A stretch of DNA of 64,000 bases. Source: Trebonia sp035571275. GTDB taxonomy: Bacteria > Actinomycetota > Actinomycetes > Streptosporangiales > Streptosporangiaceae. The DNA lies in NCBI GenBank assembly GCA_035571275.1, contig DATMKQ010000065.1:4923-68922 (forward strand). Direction: 5' to 3'. This document shows, piece after piece, positions 36,026 through 44,720 of the stretch. Positions within the stretch are counted from its first letter, which is position 1, and each line of letters starts with the position of its first letter. The notes beneath the pieces were generated by a model. That model ran no database searches. It saw only the letters and a list, made by a program, of their open reading frames with translations, and was not told the DNA's origin. The translations under genes were made by a program, and so were the position numbers.

Positions 36026-37729
36026 ATGAGCAAAGCGGTCGTGATCGGCAGCGGCGCCGGCGGCTCCGTGGCGGCCATGGAGTTCGCAAACGCAGGGTGG
36101 GAGGTCGTCGTCTTCGAGAAGGGCCCCAACCGTTTCTCCAACATCGACGGCGAGGGGCCGATCGGGACGACGTTCTCCAACGACGACCTCAAGATGGGGG
36201 AGCGCTACTTCGCCGGGCCGGATCCGGAGGTGTTCCCGCGCACCTGGCGGCCGACCGCGACGCAGCCCGTCCAGTACACCGGCAGCGTGAACGACCTGCC
36301 CCAGCTCGTCGGCGGCGGGACCATGCACTGGGACGCGAAGGTGCCGAGGTTCTGGGACATCGACTTCCAGCAGCTTTCCGCCCTTGGGCCGGTGCCGGAC
36401 GCCGACATGGCCGACTGGCCGTTCGAGTACTCCGATATCGCGCCGTACTACGACGAGGTGGAAGAGCTCATCGGCGTGCAGGGCGACCTGGGGGCGGTGC
36501 CGGACATCGTGCTGCGGCACGCGCCCCGCGGCCGTCAGTTCCCGATGCCGCCAGGCCCGCAGCAACGCGCGTCGGTCGCGGTGGCCGCCGGTGCCACCGC
36601 CATCGGGATGCACCCGTACCCGTTCCCGATGGCGATCAATTCACGGCCCTACAACGGGCAGGCGGCGTGCAACGACTGCGGGTTCTGCAGCGGCTACGGC
36701 TGCCCGGTCGTGGCCAGGCCATCGGCACTCATACCGCTGCGGCTCGCGCTGCGCACGGGGCGGGTGACGCTGGTTCCTGAGACGATGGTCACCAGGGTGC
36801 GGCTGACCGGATCGGGCGCGGCGGCCCGCGCCACCGGGGTGAGCTGGGTGCGGATGACCTCGGGCGGCCCCGTGACCGGCGCGGAGGACGCCGACCTGGT
36901 CGTGCTGGCGGCATCCGGCATCGAAACGGTACGGCTCGCGCTGCTCTCCTCGTTCCCCGACGCCAGCGGCAAGCTGGGCCGCAGGCTGATGATGCACGCG
37001 TTCGTCGACGGCACCGCGGTCTTCACCGACGAGCGGATGCACGCCTACCGTGGCAGGTCGACGACGCAGTGCGCGGAAGACGCCGCCGATCCGGACTTCC
37101 CCGGCGCCCGCGCCCACGCGAAGGCCAACGGGCTGCCGTACATCCGTGGCGGGATCATGGAACTCGGCGGCAGCCAGAGCGTAATCAGCGAGGCGCAGGC
37201 CTACCAGACCCTGCTCGGTTTCACGCGCTCGGCCAAACCCTTCGGCACGGATTTCAAGCAGCTCATGCGGTCTTCCATCCTGCGCGACCGGCTGGCCGGC
37301 TGCTCGCTCGTCGGCGAGGACCTGCCCTACCTCGACCACACGGTGACGCTGGACCCGACCGTCAAGGATGTCTTCGGGGTGCCGGTCGCCCGGATCACCT
37401 GGAGCTACGGAAAATACGAGCAGACAGCGCAGCAGTTCTGGATCCCTCATTTGAAGACGATGATGAAGAAGGCCGGGGCGGCCGTGGCCTTCGCGGTGCC
37501 GGACACCATCAACAGCGGCGGACTGCCAACAGGGAGCCACATCATGGGCGGCATGATGATGGGCGCCGACCCGGCCAGCAGCGTGACCGACGGGTACGGC
37601 CGCGTGCACGGCCTGGACAACGTCTGCGTCGCCGACGGCTCCGTCTTCGTAACCTCAGGCGCGCACAACCCGACGAATACGATTATGGCGGTCGCCTTGC
37701 GGAACACGCGTCACCTCGCGGGAGGCTAA
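36026..37729 (+). CDS. GMC-family FAD oxidoreductase (membrane-bound sugar/polyol dehydrogenase large-subunit type)
   Basis: A 567-residue flavoprotein. The FAD motif is VVIGSGAGGSVAAMEFANAG at the N-terminus. A Cys-rich CNDCGFCSGYGCPV segment lies near residue 215, as in gluconate dehydrogenase large subunits, and the C-terminal GMC active site is SGAHNPTNTIMAVALRN. It has no own signal, which fits piggy-back Tat export with the preceding subunit. No cytochrome c subunit is encoded next to it, so its electron acceptor is unclear. Confidence 0.92.
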   Translation: MSKAVVIGSGAGGSVAAMEFANAGWEVVVFEKGPNRFSNIDGEGPIGTTFSNDDLKMGERYFAGPDPEVFPRTWRPTATQPVQYTGSVNDLPQLVGGGTMHWDAKVPRFWDIDFQQLSALGPVPDADMADWPFEYSDIAPYYDEVEELIGVQGDLGAVPDIVLRHAPRGRQFPMPPGPQQRASVAVAAGATAIGMHPYPFPMAINSRPYNGQAACNDCGFCSGYGCPVVARPSALIPLRLALRTGRVTLVPETMVTRVRLTGSGAAARATGVSWVRMTSGGPVTGAEDADLVVLAASGIETVRLALLSSFPDASGKLGRRLMMHAFVDGTAVFTDERMHAYRGRSTTQCAEDAADPDFPGARAHAKANGLPYIRGGIMELGGSQSVISEAQAYQTLLGFTRSAKPFGTDFKQLMRSSILRDRLAGCSLVGEDLPYLDHTVTLDPTVKDVFGVPVARITWSYGKYEQTAQQFWIPHLKTMMKKAGAAVAFAVPDTINSGGLPTGSHIMGGMMMGADPASSVTDGYGRVHGLDNVCVADGSVFVTSGAHNPTNTIMAVALRNTRHLAGG

Positions 37730-37795
37730 CGGGAGCTCGCGCGGCCGCGCCGCATTCGTCACTGCTCCGCGCCGAACTCATCGCGCACCTGGGGG

Positions 37796-38548
37796 TCAGT
37801 GCCCGACGCGGCGGGCCGTGCGCTCGAGGTGCTCCCGCATGATCTGTGTCGCGGCGTCCGGGTCGCGCCGGCGAACCGCTTCGATGAAGCGTTCGTGCTC
37901 ACGAGTGCCGAGGCCGCCCATTTCCGGTGCGACCTCGCGAGCTTGCTCGAGTGACATGTGGATCGGCCCGCGGAACGACTCGACCAGCATCACCACGGCC
38001 GGGTTGTGCGTCGCCCGCGCGACCCGGGTGTGGAACTCCAGCGAGTACTCCATCGAGTACTCCCCGGACCGCAGGGCCGCCTCGGACCGCTCGCAGATCT
38101 CCTCAAGGTCCGCGATGTCCTGCTCGGTGGCTCTTTCGCAGACCAGCGGCACGATGCCCATTTCCAGGATCAGCCGGATCTCGGTGACGTCGGGCGCGCT
38201 GATGGCCGACAGCGTCAGCATGTCGGTCAGGCCCTCACCGACGCGGTCGCTGGACGGGGCCGTGACGAACGCGCCGCCGCGCGCGCCGACGCGGATCTGG
38301 ACAAGCCCGCTGGACTCCAGCATCCGCAGCGCCTCACGGACCGTCACCCGGCTCACGCCGAAACGCTCACACAGATCGCGCTCGGGGGGCAGCCGGTCGC
38401 CGGGCTTCAGCTGACCCTGGCGCATCAGCTCGCGTATCTGCTCAACGATGATTTCCGAGATGCGACCGACGCTGACCGGCCTGAATATCGCTTCCTCGGC
38501 AGGAGCGGGGACAGCGGCATCCGTGCCGTGCACGGCTTCGGTCGGCAT
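37796..38548 (-). CDS. GntR-family regulator, FadR subfamily (FCD), left copy
   Basis: A 250-residue regulator. The winged HTH is at about 30-95 (QGQLKPGDRLPPERDLCERFGVSRVTVREALRMLESSGLV, in pieces) and an FCD sensor domain follows with metal-ligand type His and Asp/Glu residues (FHTRVARATHNPA). The start at 38548 has AGGAGG upstream. It is about 75 percent identical by eye to the regulator at 61229-61993, and both share an almost identical site upstream (38618-38632 and 62034-62048). It is divergent from the ferredoxin-reductase operon that it probably controls. Confidence 0.93.
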   Translation of the reverse strand: MPTEAVHGTDAAVPAPAEEAIFRPVSVGRISEIIVEQIRELMRQGQLKPGDRLPPERDLCERFGVSRVTVREALRMLESSGLVQIRVGARGGAFVTAPSSDRVGEGLTDMLTLSAISAPDVTEIRLILEMGIVPLVCERATEQDIADLEEICERSEAALRSGEYSMEYSLEFHTRVARATHNPAVVMLVESFRGPIHMSLEQAREVAPEMGGLGTREHERFIEAVRRRDPDAATQIMREHLERTARRVGH

Positions 38549-38617
38549 CCGTGTCCTCCTGCGGGAAGCTTGCTGAGCATCAGCAGCGTGTGAGAGCGTC
38601 ACTCTACCTTAGGGCTT

Positions 38618-38632
38618 ATGGTTGGTCCAATC
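38618..38632. promoter_or_regulatory. FadR/GntR-type operator A, at the left regulator gene
   Basis: ATGGTTGGTCCAATC, with the TTGG-T-CCAA dyad, 70 bases upstream of the left gntR start. It matches the site in front of the right gntR copy in 14 of 15 bases. Confidence 0.7.
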
Positions 38633-38682
38633 TCCTGTTAAATCCAATCTTCCGCTTGTCCAGGCGGCGGGCTTCCTGTCAT

Positions 38683-38694
38683 AATGGTCTAACC
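38683..38694. promoter_or_regulatory. FadR/GntR-type operator B, at the ferredoxin-reductase gene
   Basis: AATGGTCTAACC, 31 bases upstream of the reductase start, followed closely by TAGTCCAAT. It fits the consensus ATGGTCTRACC seen at several promoters in this island. Confidence 0.6.
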
Positions 38695-38724
38695 TTTAGT
38701 CCAATAGACGCTGGAAGGAGCCTG

Positions 38725-39816
38725 ATGTCGCATCTTCAGTCGCCGGCCGACTCGCCTGACACGCCCGCCACTCGCGCTGCCCGTGACGTAGACGTAAACG
38801 TCGACGTAAACGTCGATGTCGACGTCGACGCGCTGATCGTCGGCGCAGGCCCCGTCGGCCTCTACGCCGCCTACTACGCCGGATTCCGCGGTCGCTCGGT
38901 CGCGGTCATGGACTCGCTTCCCGAGATCGGCGGCCAGGTCTCCGCCATGTACCCCGAGAAGCTGATCTACGACGTGGCCGGGCTTCCCGCGGTCCGCGGC
39001 CGCGACCTAATCGCCGCGCTCGCTGAGCAGGCCGGTCAGTACGGACCCAGGTACGTGCTCGGGCAGGAAGCCCGGTTCCTCGAATACTCCGGCGGGACCC
39101 CGGTCGTCACGACCTCATCCGGCCTGCGGGTCCGGGCGCGGTTCATCGTGGTAACCGGCGGGATCGGCACGTTCACCCCTCGGCGGCTCGAGGCGCTCGC
39201 CGGGCTCGAGAACAGGGGGCTGGCCTACCTCGTGCCCAAGCCCGATGAGTACCAGGGCCGGGATGTCGTCATCGTCGGCGGCGGCGACAGCGCCTTCGAC
39301 TGGGCGCTGAGCCTTTCCCCCGTCGCCCGTACGGTGACGCTGGTGCACCGCCGGGAGACATTCCGCGCGCACGAGTCGCTAGTGCGGCAGGTGCTCGAGC
39401 TGGCCGTCCCTGTCATCACGAACGCCGAACTCGCCGGAGCCGGGGTCAGCGGCGACGGCTGGATCGACGCGGTCGAGGTGCTGCACAAGCGGACCAGGCA
39501 GCGAAGTCGCCTGCGGGCACAGGCGGTCGTCGCGGCCCTTGGCTTCACCGCCGACATCAGCGCGCTTGAGTCCTGGGGCCTGGCCGTCTCCGATAGGCGA
39601 CTCGTGGTCGATACGGCCATGGCCACCAACCTGGACCGCGTGTACGCCGCCGGGGACATCACCGAGTACCCCGGCAAGGTCCGGCTGATCTCGGTCGGAT
39701 TCGGCGAGGCCGCGACGGCGGTGAACAACGCGGTGGCCGCGCTTGATCCACAGGCGCCGCTGTTCCCCGGCCACTCGAGCGACCGCGGCCAGCAGCAGCA
39801 GACCGCCGCCGCCTGA
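38725..39816 (+). CDS. ferredoxin--NADP reductase (thioredoxin-reductase-like, FNR2 type)
   Basis: A 363-residue flavoprotein that would feed electrons from NADPH to the adjacent ferredoxin. The FAD motif is GAGPVGLYAAYYAGFRG (about 40), the NADPH motif is GGGDSAFDWA and the C-terminal FAD segment is GDITEYPGKVRLISVGFGEA. There is no CxxC, as expected for FNR2. Residues 20-35 are a DV/NV repeat (RDVDVNVDVNVDVDVDAL) coded by a 6-base microsatellite. GGAAGGAG precedes the ATG. It probably supplies the Rieske oxygenase. Confidence 0.9.
   Translation: MSHLQSPADSPDTPATRAARDVDVNVDVNVDVDVDALIVGAGPVGLYAAYYAGFRGRSVAVMDSLPEIGGQVSAMYPEKLIYDVAGLPAVRGRDLIAALAEQAGQYGPRYVLGQEARFLEYSGGTPVVTTSSGLRVRARFIVVTGGIGTFTPRRLEALAGLENRGLAYLVPKPDEYQGRDVVIVGGGDSAFDWALSLSPVARTVTLVHRRETFRAHESLVRQVLELAVPVITNAELAGAGVSGDGWIDAVEVLHKRTRQRSRLRAQAVVAALGFTADISALESWGLAVSDRRLVVDTAMATNLDRVYAAGDITEYPGKVRLISVGFGEAATAVNNAVAALDPQAPLFPGHSSDRGQQQQTAAA
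38786..38831. repeat. 6-base microsatellite (GACGTA/GACGTC type) in the ferredoxin-reductase gene
   Basis: About seven units of the type GACGTAAACGTC, coding alternating Asp/Asn-Val near the N-terminus. Changes in copy number would keep the frame. Confidence 0.7.
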
Positions 39817-39847
39817 CAAAGCCGCCAGACAAAGCCGCCAGACAAAG
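39815..39847. repeat. 13-base tandem repeat in the reductase-ferredoxin spacer
   Basis: GACAAAGCCGCCA occurs twice (39815-39827, 39828-39840), followed by a partial GACAAAG. It spans the reductase stop codon and ends at the ferredoxin Shine-Dalgarno. Confidence 0.75.
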
Positions 39848-39859
39848 AGGAACCTGCCC

Positions 39860-40195
39860 ATGCCCTACTTCATCGCCGCGCCGTGCATCGACGTGATGGA
39901 CAAGTCCTGCATCGAGGAATGCCCAGTCGACTGCATCTACGAAGGCGACAGGAAGCTCTACATCAACCCCGCGGAGTGCATCGACTGCGGCGCCTGCGAG
40001 CCGGCCTGCCCGGAGACCGCCATCTTCCTCGACTTCAAGGCCCCACCGGAGATGGCGCCGTTCGCCGACGACAACGGGCGGTTCTTCACCGAGCCGCTGC
40101 CTGGCCGCGCCGCGCCGGTCGGCAACCCCGGAGGAAGCGGGAAGGTCGGCCGGGTTGGCGCCGACACACCGCTCGTGCGTTCCTTCTCGACGTGA
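39860..40195 (+). CDS. 7Fe ferredoxin (FdxA/FdxC type)
   Basis: A 111-residue electron carrier. The first cluster segment is KSCIEECPVDCIYEG and the second is CIDCGACEPACP, the mycobacterial 7Fe pattern with one [3Fe-4S] and one [4Fe-4S] cluster. It differs from the [2Fe-2S] carriers usual for Rieske oxygenases. It is preceded by the reductase gene and followed by the bicupin/Rieske operon. Confidence 0.93.
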   Translation: MPYFIAAPCIDVMDKSCIEECPVDCIYEGDRKLYINPAECIDCGACEPACPETAIFLDFKAPPEMAPFADDNGRFFTEPLPGRAAPVGNPGGSGKVGRVGADTPLVRSFST

Positions 40196-40214
40196 GCCGA
40201 TCTTCAGAGGTATA

Positions 40215-40227
40215 ACTGTTAGACCGA
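40215..40227. promoter_or_regulatory. FadR/GntR-type operator C, at the bicupin-Rieske operon
   Basis: ACTGTTAGACCGA, whose complement reads TCGGTCTAACAGT, 20 bases upstream of the bicupin start. It shares GGTCTAAC with operator B. Confidence 0.55.
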
Positions 40228-40246
40228 TAACGGCAAGGGAGTCGTA

Positions 40247-41308
40247 ATGGCGAAAAAAGGACGGGTGTTCCTCCGCGGAATGACCTCGGAGCACTACGGC
40301 CTGAAAGAGTTCCGGTCGGCACAGCTTGCCGCGCCACGAGTGCGCGACGACTCCGTGGTGGTCGATGACGCGAAGGTCGCGCCCTCCGGCGACTCCGACC
40401 AGTCCAGGACCTGGTGGCGGGTCGGACCCGGGGACGACCCGTTCCTGACCCAGACGCTCCAGGTGCATTTCGTGCAGCTGCCGCCGCGGTCGTCCAACCA
40501 CGGCCACGGGCATCAGAACGAGGCCGCCTTCTACATCCTCGAAGGCCGCGGCTACGAGATCCACGACGGCCAGCGGTACGACTGGGCCCAGGACGACCTC
40601 GTGCTCGTGCACACCGATTCCGTCCACCGGCACTTCAACCCCTACGACGAGCAGGCGACCGCCCTCGTGATGAAGGCGAAGTGCGCGTGGATGTACCTGG
40701 GGCTGATCCAGCAGGGCCGCAGCGGCCCGCTGCCCGACGGTGACAGGTTCGGGCCGCGCGAGGACTGGTCGCAGATCTGGACGCCCGGCGTAGCGAGCCG
40801 CAAGAAGGTCGTCAAGCCGGACGACACGCGCTGGGAGACCACCCCGCTGGGCCGGGTGCGCGTGCTGTCGGCGCCGGACCTGACCGAAGTCCGCACGTTC
40901 AGCGTCGACGTCTTCGAACTTGACATCCCGGCCGGGAGCCGGTCGGGCAAGCGGTGGCACATGGCCGACGAGATCCTCTACGTGCTGTCGGGCTCGGGGT
41001 ACAGCCTGCACTGGGAAGTAGCCGCCGACCTCGACGAGAAGTACTACGCCAGGATTGCCAAGGAGCCGACCCGGCACGAGATCAAGCCCGGCGACACGCT
41101 CTACGTCCCGCAAAACACGATCGCGCAGCACTTCAGCGCCGACGGGCAGCCGCTGCGGCTGCTCTCCGGGCAGAACCGCCTGTTCAAGCAGCTTGGCTAC
41201 GACCGCGTGGCGTACCTGGAGAACGCTCCCGAATTCGACACCGCCCTCCTGGCGGAAGCGGAAGCGGGCGCGGAGGCGCAGGCGGTAGCGGAAGCGGTAA
41301 AGGCATGA
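40247..41308 (+). CDS. bicupin protein (dioxygenase-like), first copy
   Basis: A 353-residue protein with two cupin domains. The first has SSNHGHGHQNEAAFYILEGRGYEI (metal His and Glu) near residue 85, and the second has KRWHMADEILYVLSGSGYSLHWE near residue 245. Gentisate-type ring-cleaving dioxygenases are bicupins, but the sequence is not close enough to name one. It opens an operon with the methyltransferase, Rieske oxygenase, PanB-like and hydrolase genes, whose starts mostly overlap or abut. The C-terminus has an Ala/Glu-rich tail (EAEAGAEAQAVAEA). Confidence 0.85.
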   Translation: MAKKGRVFLRGMTSEHYGLKEFRSAQLAAPRVRDDSVVVDDAKVAPSGDSDQSRTWWRVGPGDDPFLTQTLQVHFVQLPPRSSNHGHGHQNEAAFYILEGRGYEIHDGQRYDWAQDDLVLVHTDSVHRHFNPYDEQATALVMKAKCAWMYLGLIQQGRSGPLPDGDRFGPREDWSQIWTPGVASRKKVVKPDDTRWETTPLGRVRVLSAPDLTEVRTFSVDVFELDIPAGSRSGKRWHMADEILYVLSGSGYSLHWEVAADLDEKYYARIAKEPTRHEIKPGDTLYVPQNTIAQHFSADGQPLRLLSGQNRLFKQLGYDRVAYLENAPEFDTALLAEAEAGAEAQAVAEAVKA

Positions 41309-42054
41309 CCGCGTCATCGTCAGGGCATGATGTGGCGATGAGCCAGGGCGAGCAAGCGGCGGCCGCCTGGCGGGACGCGACATTCGCCCAGTCCTGGGCC
41401 GATAATGACGTGTTCCGTGACCTGCTCCAGTTCCCCCGGCTGATGGCCGCCGCCATCGTTGCGGGCGACAACCCGGAGCCCGTGACCGTAGTCGACATCG
41501 GCGCCGGGCCAGGCGCCGTGCTGGCGATCTTTCTCGAGCAGTTCCCGTCGGCGCGAGGCGTCTGGTCGGACGCCTCAGAGCCCATGCTCGAGCTGGCGAA
41601 GGAGCGGCTGGCCCCGTTCGGCGATCGCGTCGAGTACCGGCTCGCCGACATGACCGACCTCGACCACGCCGGCCTGCCGACGAGCGCGGACGTCATCACG
41701 ACCTCCAGGGCGGCCCACCACCTGGACCGTGACGGCCTGCACGCCTTCTACGCGGCCGCGGCCGCCCGGCTCGCGCCGGGCGGCTGGCTGGTCAACCTCG
41801 ACCACATCGGCCCCGCCAGCCAGGCCGGACCGCCCGCCGCGGCCGGGTTCGACGACGTATGGGACCAGCGCCTGCGGGCGGCGCGCAAGAAGTTCGGTGT
41901 CTCGCCCGACGCCTCACCCAAGCATCACCACAACTATCCGCTCACCAGCATCGCCGACCACCTCGACGCGTTCGCGGCGGCGGGGATCACCGACGTCGAG
42001 ATCCCGTGGCGGGCGTTCTACACGTGCCTGTTCATGGGCCGCGAGGCCGCCTGA
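41305..42054 (+). CDS. class I SAM-dependent methyltransferase
   Basis: A 249-residue enzyme with the SAM motif VVDIGAGPGAVLA (motif I), an acidic end of strand 2 in VWSDAS and a post-I LADMTD segment. The ATG overlaps the bicupin stop (ATGA), so the two are coupled; an ATG at 41338 is an alternative. In a catabolic operon it may move methyl groups off or onto a phenol or act on a carboxylate. The substrate is unknown. Confidence 0.88.
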   Translation: MTASSSGHDVAMSQGEQAAAAWRDATFAQSWADNDVFRDLLQFPRLMAAAIVAGDNPEPVTVVDIGAGPGAVLAIFLEQFPSARGVWSDASEPMLELAKERLAPFGDRVEYRLADMTDLDHAGLPTSADVITTSRAAHHLDRDGLHAFYAAAAARLAPGGWLVNLDHIGPASQAGPPAAAGFDDVWDQRLRAARKKFGVSPDASPKHHHNYPLTSIADHLDAFAAAGITDVEIPWRAFYTCLFMGREAA

Positions 42055-42097
42055 CCAACCCGCCCCGGAAGACGACGGAAAGACAGGACAGACAGCC

Positions 42098-43390
42098 ATG
42101 CTGAAGCAGGAGATCAACGAGCTGCTCACGCAGACAGGCCCGGGGACGCCGATGGGCGCCCTGTTCCGGCAGTACTGGACGCCCGCCCTCCTCGCGGAGG
42201 AGCTTCCAGAAGACGACTGTCCGCCGGTGCGCGTGAAGCTGTTGTCGGAGCGGCTGATCGCGTTTCGTGACACCGAGGGCCGGTACGGCCTGATGGACGA
42301 GTTCTGCGCGCACCGCGGCGTGTCGCTGTGGTTCGGCCGGAACGAGGAATCGGGGCTGCGCTGCAGCTACCACGGGTGGAAGTACGACGTCACCGGGCAG
42401 TGCATCGAGATACCGTCCGAGCCGGCGATCAGGCACAGCAGCCTGTGCGCGAAGATCAAGCTCAAGAGCTACCCGCTGGTCAAGATCGGCGACGTGCTGT
42501 GGACGTACATGGGCGACCCGGCGCGGACACCAGACCTGCCGCAGTGGGAGTTCGCGCGGGTCGCGCCCGAGCAGACCTACACCTCCAAGCGGTGGCAGGA
42601 GTGCAACTGGCTGCAGGCGCTCGAGGGCGGCATCGACTCCAGCCACGTCTCCTGGCTGCACTCCGGCGGGCTGAAGACCGATCCGCTGTTCAAGGGCGCG
42701 CGCGGCAACAAGTACAACTTGGCCGACATGAAGCCGTACTTCGAGGTGGCCGAGTCCGACGGCGGCCTGTTCATCGGGGCCCGCAGGAACGCCGAGGAAG
42801 GGCAGTACTACTGGCGGATCACCCCGTGGGTGATGCCGAGCTTCACGATGATCCCGCCCCGCGGCGACCACCCGATCCACGGCCACTTCTGGATCCCGAT
42901 CGATGACGAGAACTGCTGGGTGTACAGCTACGACTACCACCCGACCCGCCCGCTCAGCGCGGCAGAACTCCAGGCCATGAAGGACGGGCATGGCGTGCAC
43001 AACGAGTACGTCCCCGGCACGTTCCGCCCGCTGCAGAATAAGGACAACGACTACATGATGGACCGCGCCGCCCAAAAGCGCGGCGACACCTACTCCGGGG
43101 TCAAGGGCATCTCGATGCAGGACGCGTCCTTGCAGGAGAGCATGGGACCGATCGTGGACCGCGGCAAGGAGCGGCTGGTCTCGACGGACAGCGGCATCAT
43201 CATGGCGCGGCGCAAGCTGTGGCGGGCCGTGGAGGAACTCCGCGACTCGGGCGTGCGCCCGCCCGGGGTCGACGTCGCGCACCAGATGGTCAGGTCGGCC
43301 GCCGTGGTGCTGCCGATGGACCAGTCGTTCGTCGAAGGCTGCGGCGACGCGCTGCGGGCGCGGCCGGGCGAGAAGCACGCGTCCGTCTGA
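42098..43390 (+). CDS. Rieske non-heme iron oxygenase, phthalate 4,5-dioxygenase-like alpha subunit
   Basis: A 430-residue ring-hydroxylating or O-demethylating oxygenase. The Rieske ligands are C70 and H72 (CAHRG) and C89 and H92 (RCSYHGWKYD). The mononuclear iron site is in NWLQALEGGIDSSHVSWLH, a pattern typical of the phthalate/vanillate (group I, homotrimeric) class, which lacks a beta subunit, as here. The ferredoxin and reductase genes upstream are its likely electron donors. The true substrate is not predictable, though the two dihydroxyphthalate-decarboxylase-like genes nearby support an aromatic acid. Confidence 0.93.
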   Translation: MLKQEINELLTQTGPGTPMGALFRQYWTPALLAEELPEDDCPPVRVKLLSERLIAFRDTEGRYGLMDEFCAHRGVSLWFGRNEESGLRCSYHGWKYDVTGQCIEIPSEPAIRHSSLCAKIKLKSYPLVKIGDVLWTYMGDPARTPDLPQWEFARVAPEQTYTSKRWQECNWLQALEGGIDSSHVSWLHSGGLKTDPLFKGARGNKYNLADMKPYFEVAESDGGLFIGARRNAEEGQYYWRITPWVMPSFTMIPPRGDHPIHGHFWIPIDDENCWVYSYDYHPTRPLSAAELQAMKDGHGVHNEYVPGTFRPLQNKDNDYMMDRAAQKRGDTYSGVKGISMQDASLQESMGPIVDRGKERLVSTDSGIIMARRKLWRAVEELRDSGVRPPGVDVAHQMVRSAAVVLPMDQSFVEGCGDALRARPGEKHASV

Positions 43391-43391
43391 C

Positions 43392-43895
43392 ATGCAGCCT
43401 GACACGCGGCGCCAGCCCACCCTGCTCGGCAGCTGCGCGCTCGCCACGACCGCGGCCGAGGCCAGGTACCGGATCAGCTACCCCGAGTTCACCCGCCGCA
43501 GCTCGCGGGTCATCGCGCTGGACGATCGGGCGGCCGCCATCGTCCGCGGGATGGCCGGCCAGCGGTGGGACGGCGGCCACTTCCTCGTCTTCGAGTCCGC
43601 GGTTCCCGACGACGCCCTGCTGCGCTGCGCCGACGGCGGGACCGCGCTGCTGAGCGAGGAACTGGACGGCGCGGACGCCGTGGTCATGGTCGCGACGGCC
43701 GACGCGAACGCCGAGGCGGCGTCGATCATCGGGGACGCCTGCGCGGCCAGAGGCATCATGTCGGCCGGGCTGGTGGTGCCAGGAGCGGGCCCGGTCGGCG
43801 AAGTCGTGTCCGCGCTGCGGCCCAACGCGATGGTGCTCGTGCTGCTCAGGAACGCCGCGGACGTCCCTGAAGTGCTGTCGGCCCTGCGAGTCTAG
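43392..43895 (+). CDS. uncharacterised 167-residue protein in the Rieske operon
   Basis: I do not recognise this family. It starts one base after the Rieske stop, so it is surely co-translated. The second half (DGADAVVMVATADANAEAASIIGDACAARGIMSAGLVV) has the alternating strand/helix pattern of a Rossmann-like or FtsZ-like GTPase core, but without any nucleotide-binding glycine loop. It has no signal, membrane helix or Cys/His metal cluster. Its place between the oxygenase and the PanB-like enzyme suggests an accessory or regulatory subunit. Confidence 0.75.
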   Translation: MQPDTRRQPTLLGSCALATTAAEARYRISYPEFTRRSSRVIALDDRAAAIVRGMAGQRWDGGHFLVFESAVPDDALLRCADGGTALLSEELDGADAVVMVATADANAEAASIIGDACAARGIMSAGLVVPGAGPVGEVVSALRPNAMVLVLLRNAADVPEVLSALRV

Positions 43896-43906
43896 GGAGC
43901 GGTGCC

Positions 43907-44713
43907 GTGAACGAGAAAGTCACGATAGGCGCGCTCGCGCGGATGAAGCGCGACGGCAAGAAGATCGTCGGCGTGGTCGCCTGGGACTACCAGATCGCCG
44001 CCATCGCGGACCGGGCCGAGGTGGAGATCGTCTCCGTCGGCGACTCGGTAGGAGTCAACCTGTGGGGTCACCGCAGCCCGCTCGAAGTGACGATGGAGCA
44101 GATGCTCATCGTGTGTCAGGCGGTCCGGCGCGCGGTCAGCCGGGCGCTGGTCAGCGTGGACATCCCGTTCGGCCCCGTTCAGGAGGGCACCGCGAGCGCC
44201 GTGCGCGCCGCCATCCGGATGGCCAAGGAAGCCGGCGCGGACCTGGTGAAGATCGACGGTGCCGCCGACTTCCCCGAGGCTGTGTCCGCCGTCGCGCGGG
44301 CCGGCGTGCCGGTCTGGGCGCAGTTCGGGATCACGCCGCAAACGGCGCTGCGGCACGGCGTGGGATACCAGGCCATGCTCGCACCCGGCGCCCAGGTGCC
44401 GCCGGGCATGAAGGACGACCTTGTCGCCGAGGCGAAACGGCTGGAGGAGGCTGGCGCCGCCCTGCTCGACTTCACCAACTCGGGGCCCGTCGCCGGACCC
44501 GAGGTCACCCGCGCCGTGCGCATCCCCGTCATCGGCGGGGCCGGCGGCGGGCCCTGGCTCGACGGCCGGGTCCGGATGGCGCACGCGGCCATCGGCTACG
44601 CGGCGCGGACCCTCGACGACAAGCCGGACAGCTACGCCCACGTCGCGCAGGTCACGATGGACGCGCTGTCGGCACTGGCCGACGACGTCCGCGCGGGCCG
44701 GCAGATCAAGTGA
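43907..44713 (+). CDS. PanB-like (ketopantoate hydroxymethyltransferase superfamily) enzyme
   Basis: A 268-residue TIM-barrel enzyme of the PEP mutase/PanB superfamily. Metal-ligand regions VSVGDSVGVN and VSVDIPFG and the substrate Lys in LVKIDGA match PanB. The segment holding the catalytic Glu of E. coli PanB reads LLDFTNSGPVAGPEV here, with Asp or Phe at that place. That change and the operon context argue against pantothenate synthesis; a retro-aldol or C-C cleavage on a ring-fission product is a reasonable alternative. The GTG start has AGGGAG upstream. Confidence 0.82.
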   Translation: MNEKVTIGALARMKRDGKKIVGVVAWDYQIAAIADRAEVEIVSVGDSVGVNLWGHRSPLEVTMEQMLIVCQAVRRAVSRALVSVDIPFGPVQEGTASAVRAAIRMAKEAGADLVKIDGAADFPEAVSAVARAGVPVWAQFGITPQTALRHGVGYQAMLAPGAQVPPGMKDDLVAEAKRLEEAGAALLDFTNSGPVAGPEVTRAVRIPVIGGAGGGPWLDGRVRMAHAAIGYAARTLDDKPDSYAHVAQVTMDALSALADDVRAGRQIK

Positions 44714-44720
44714 GGAACGG

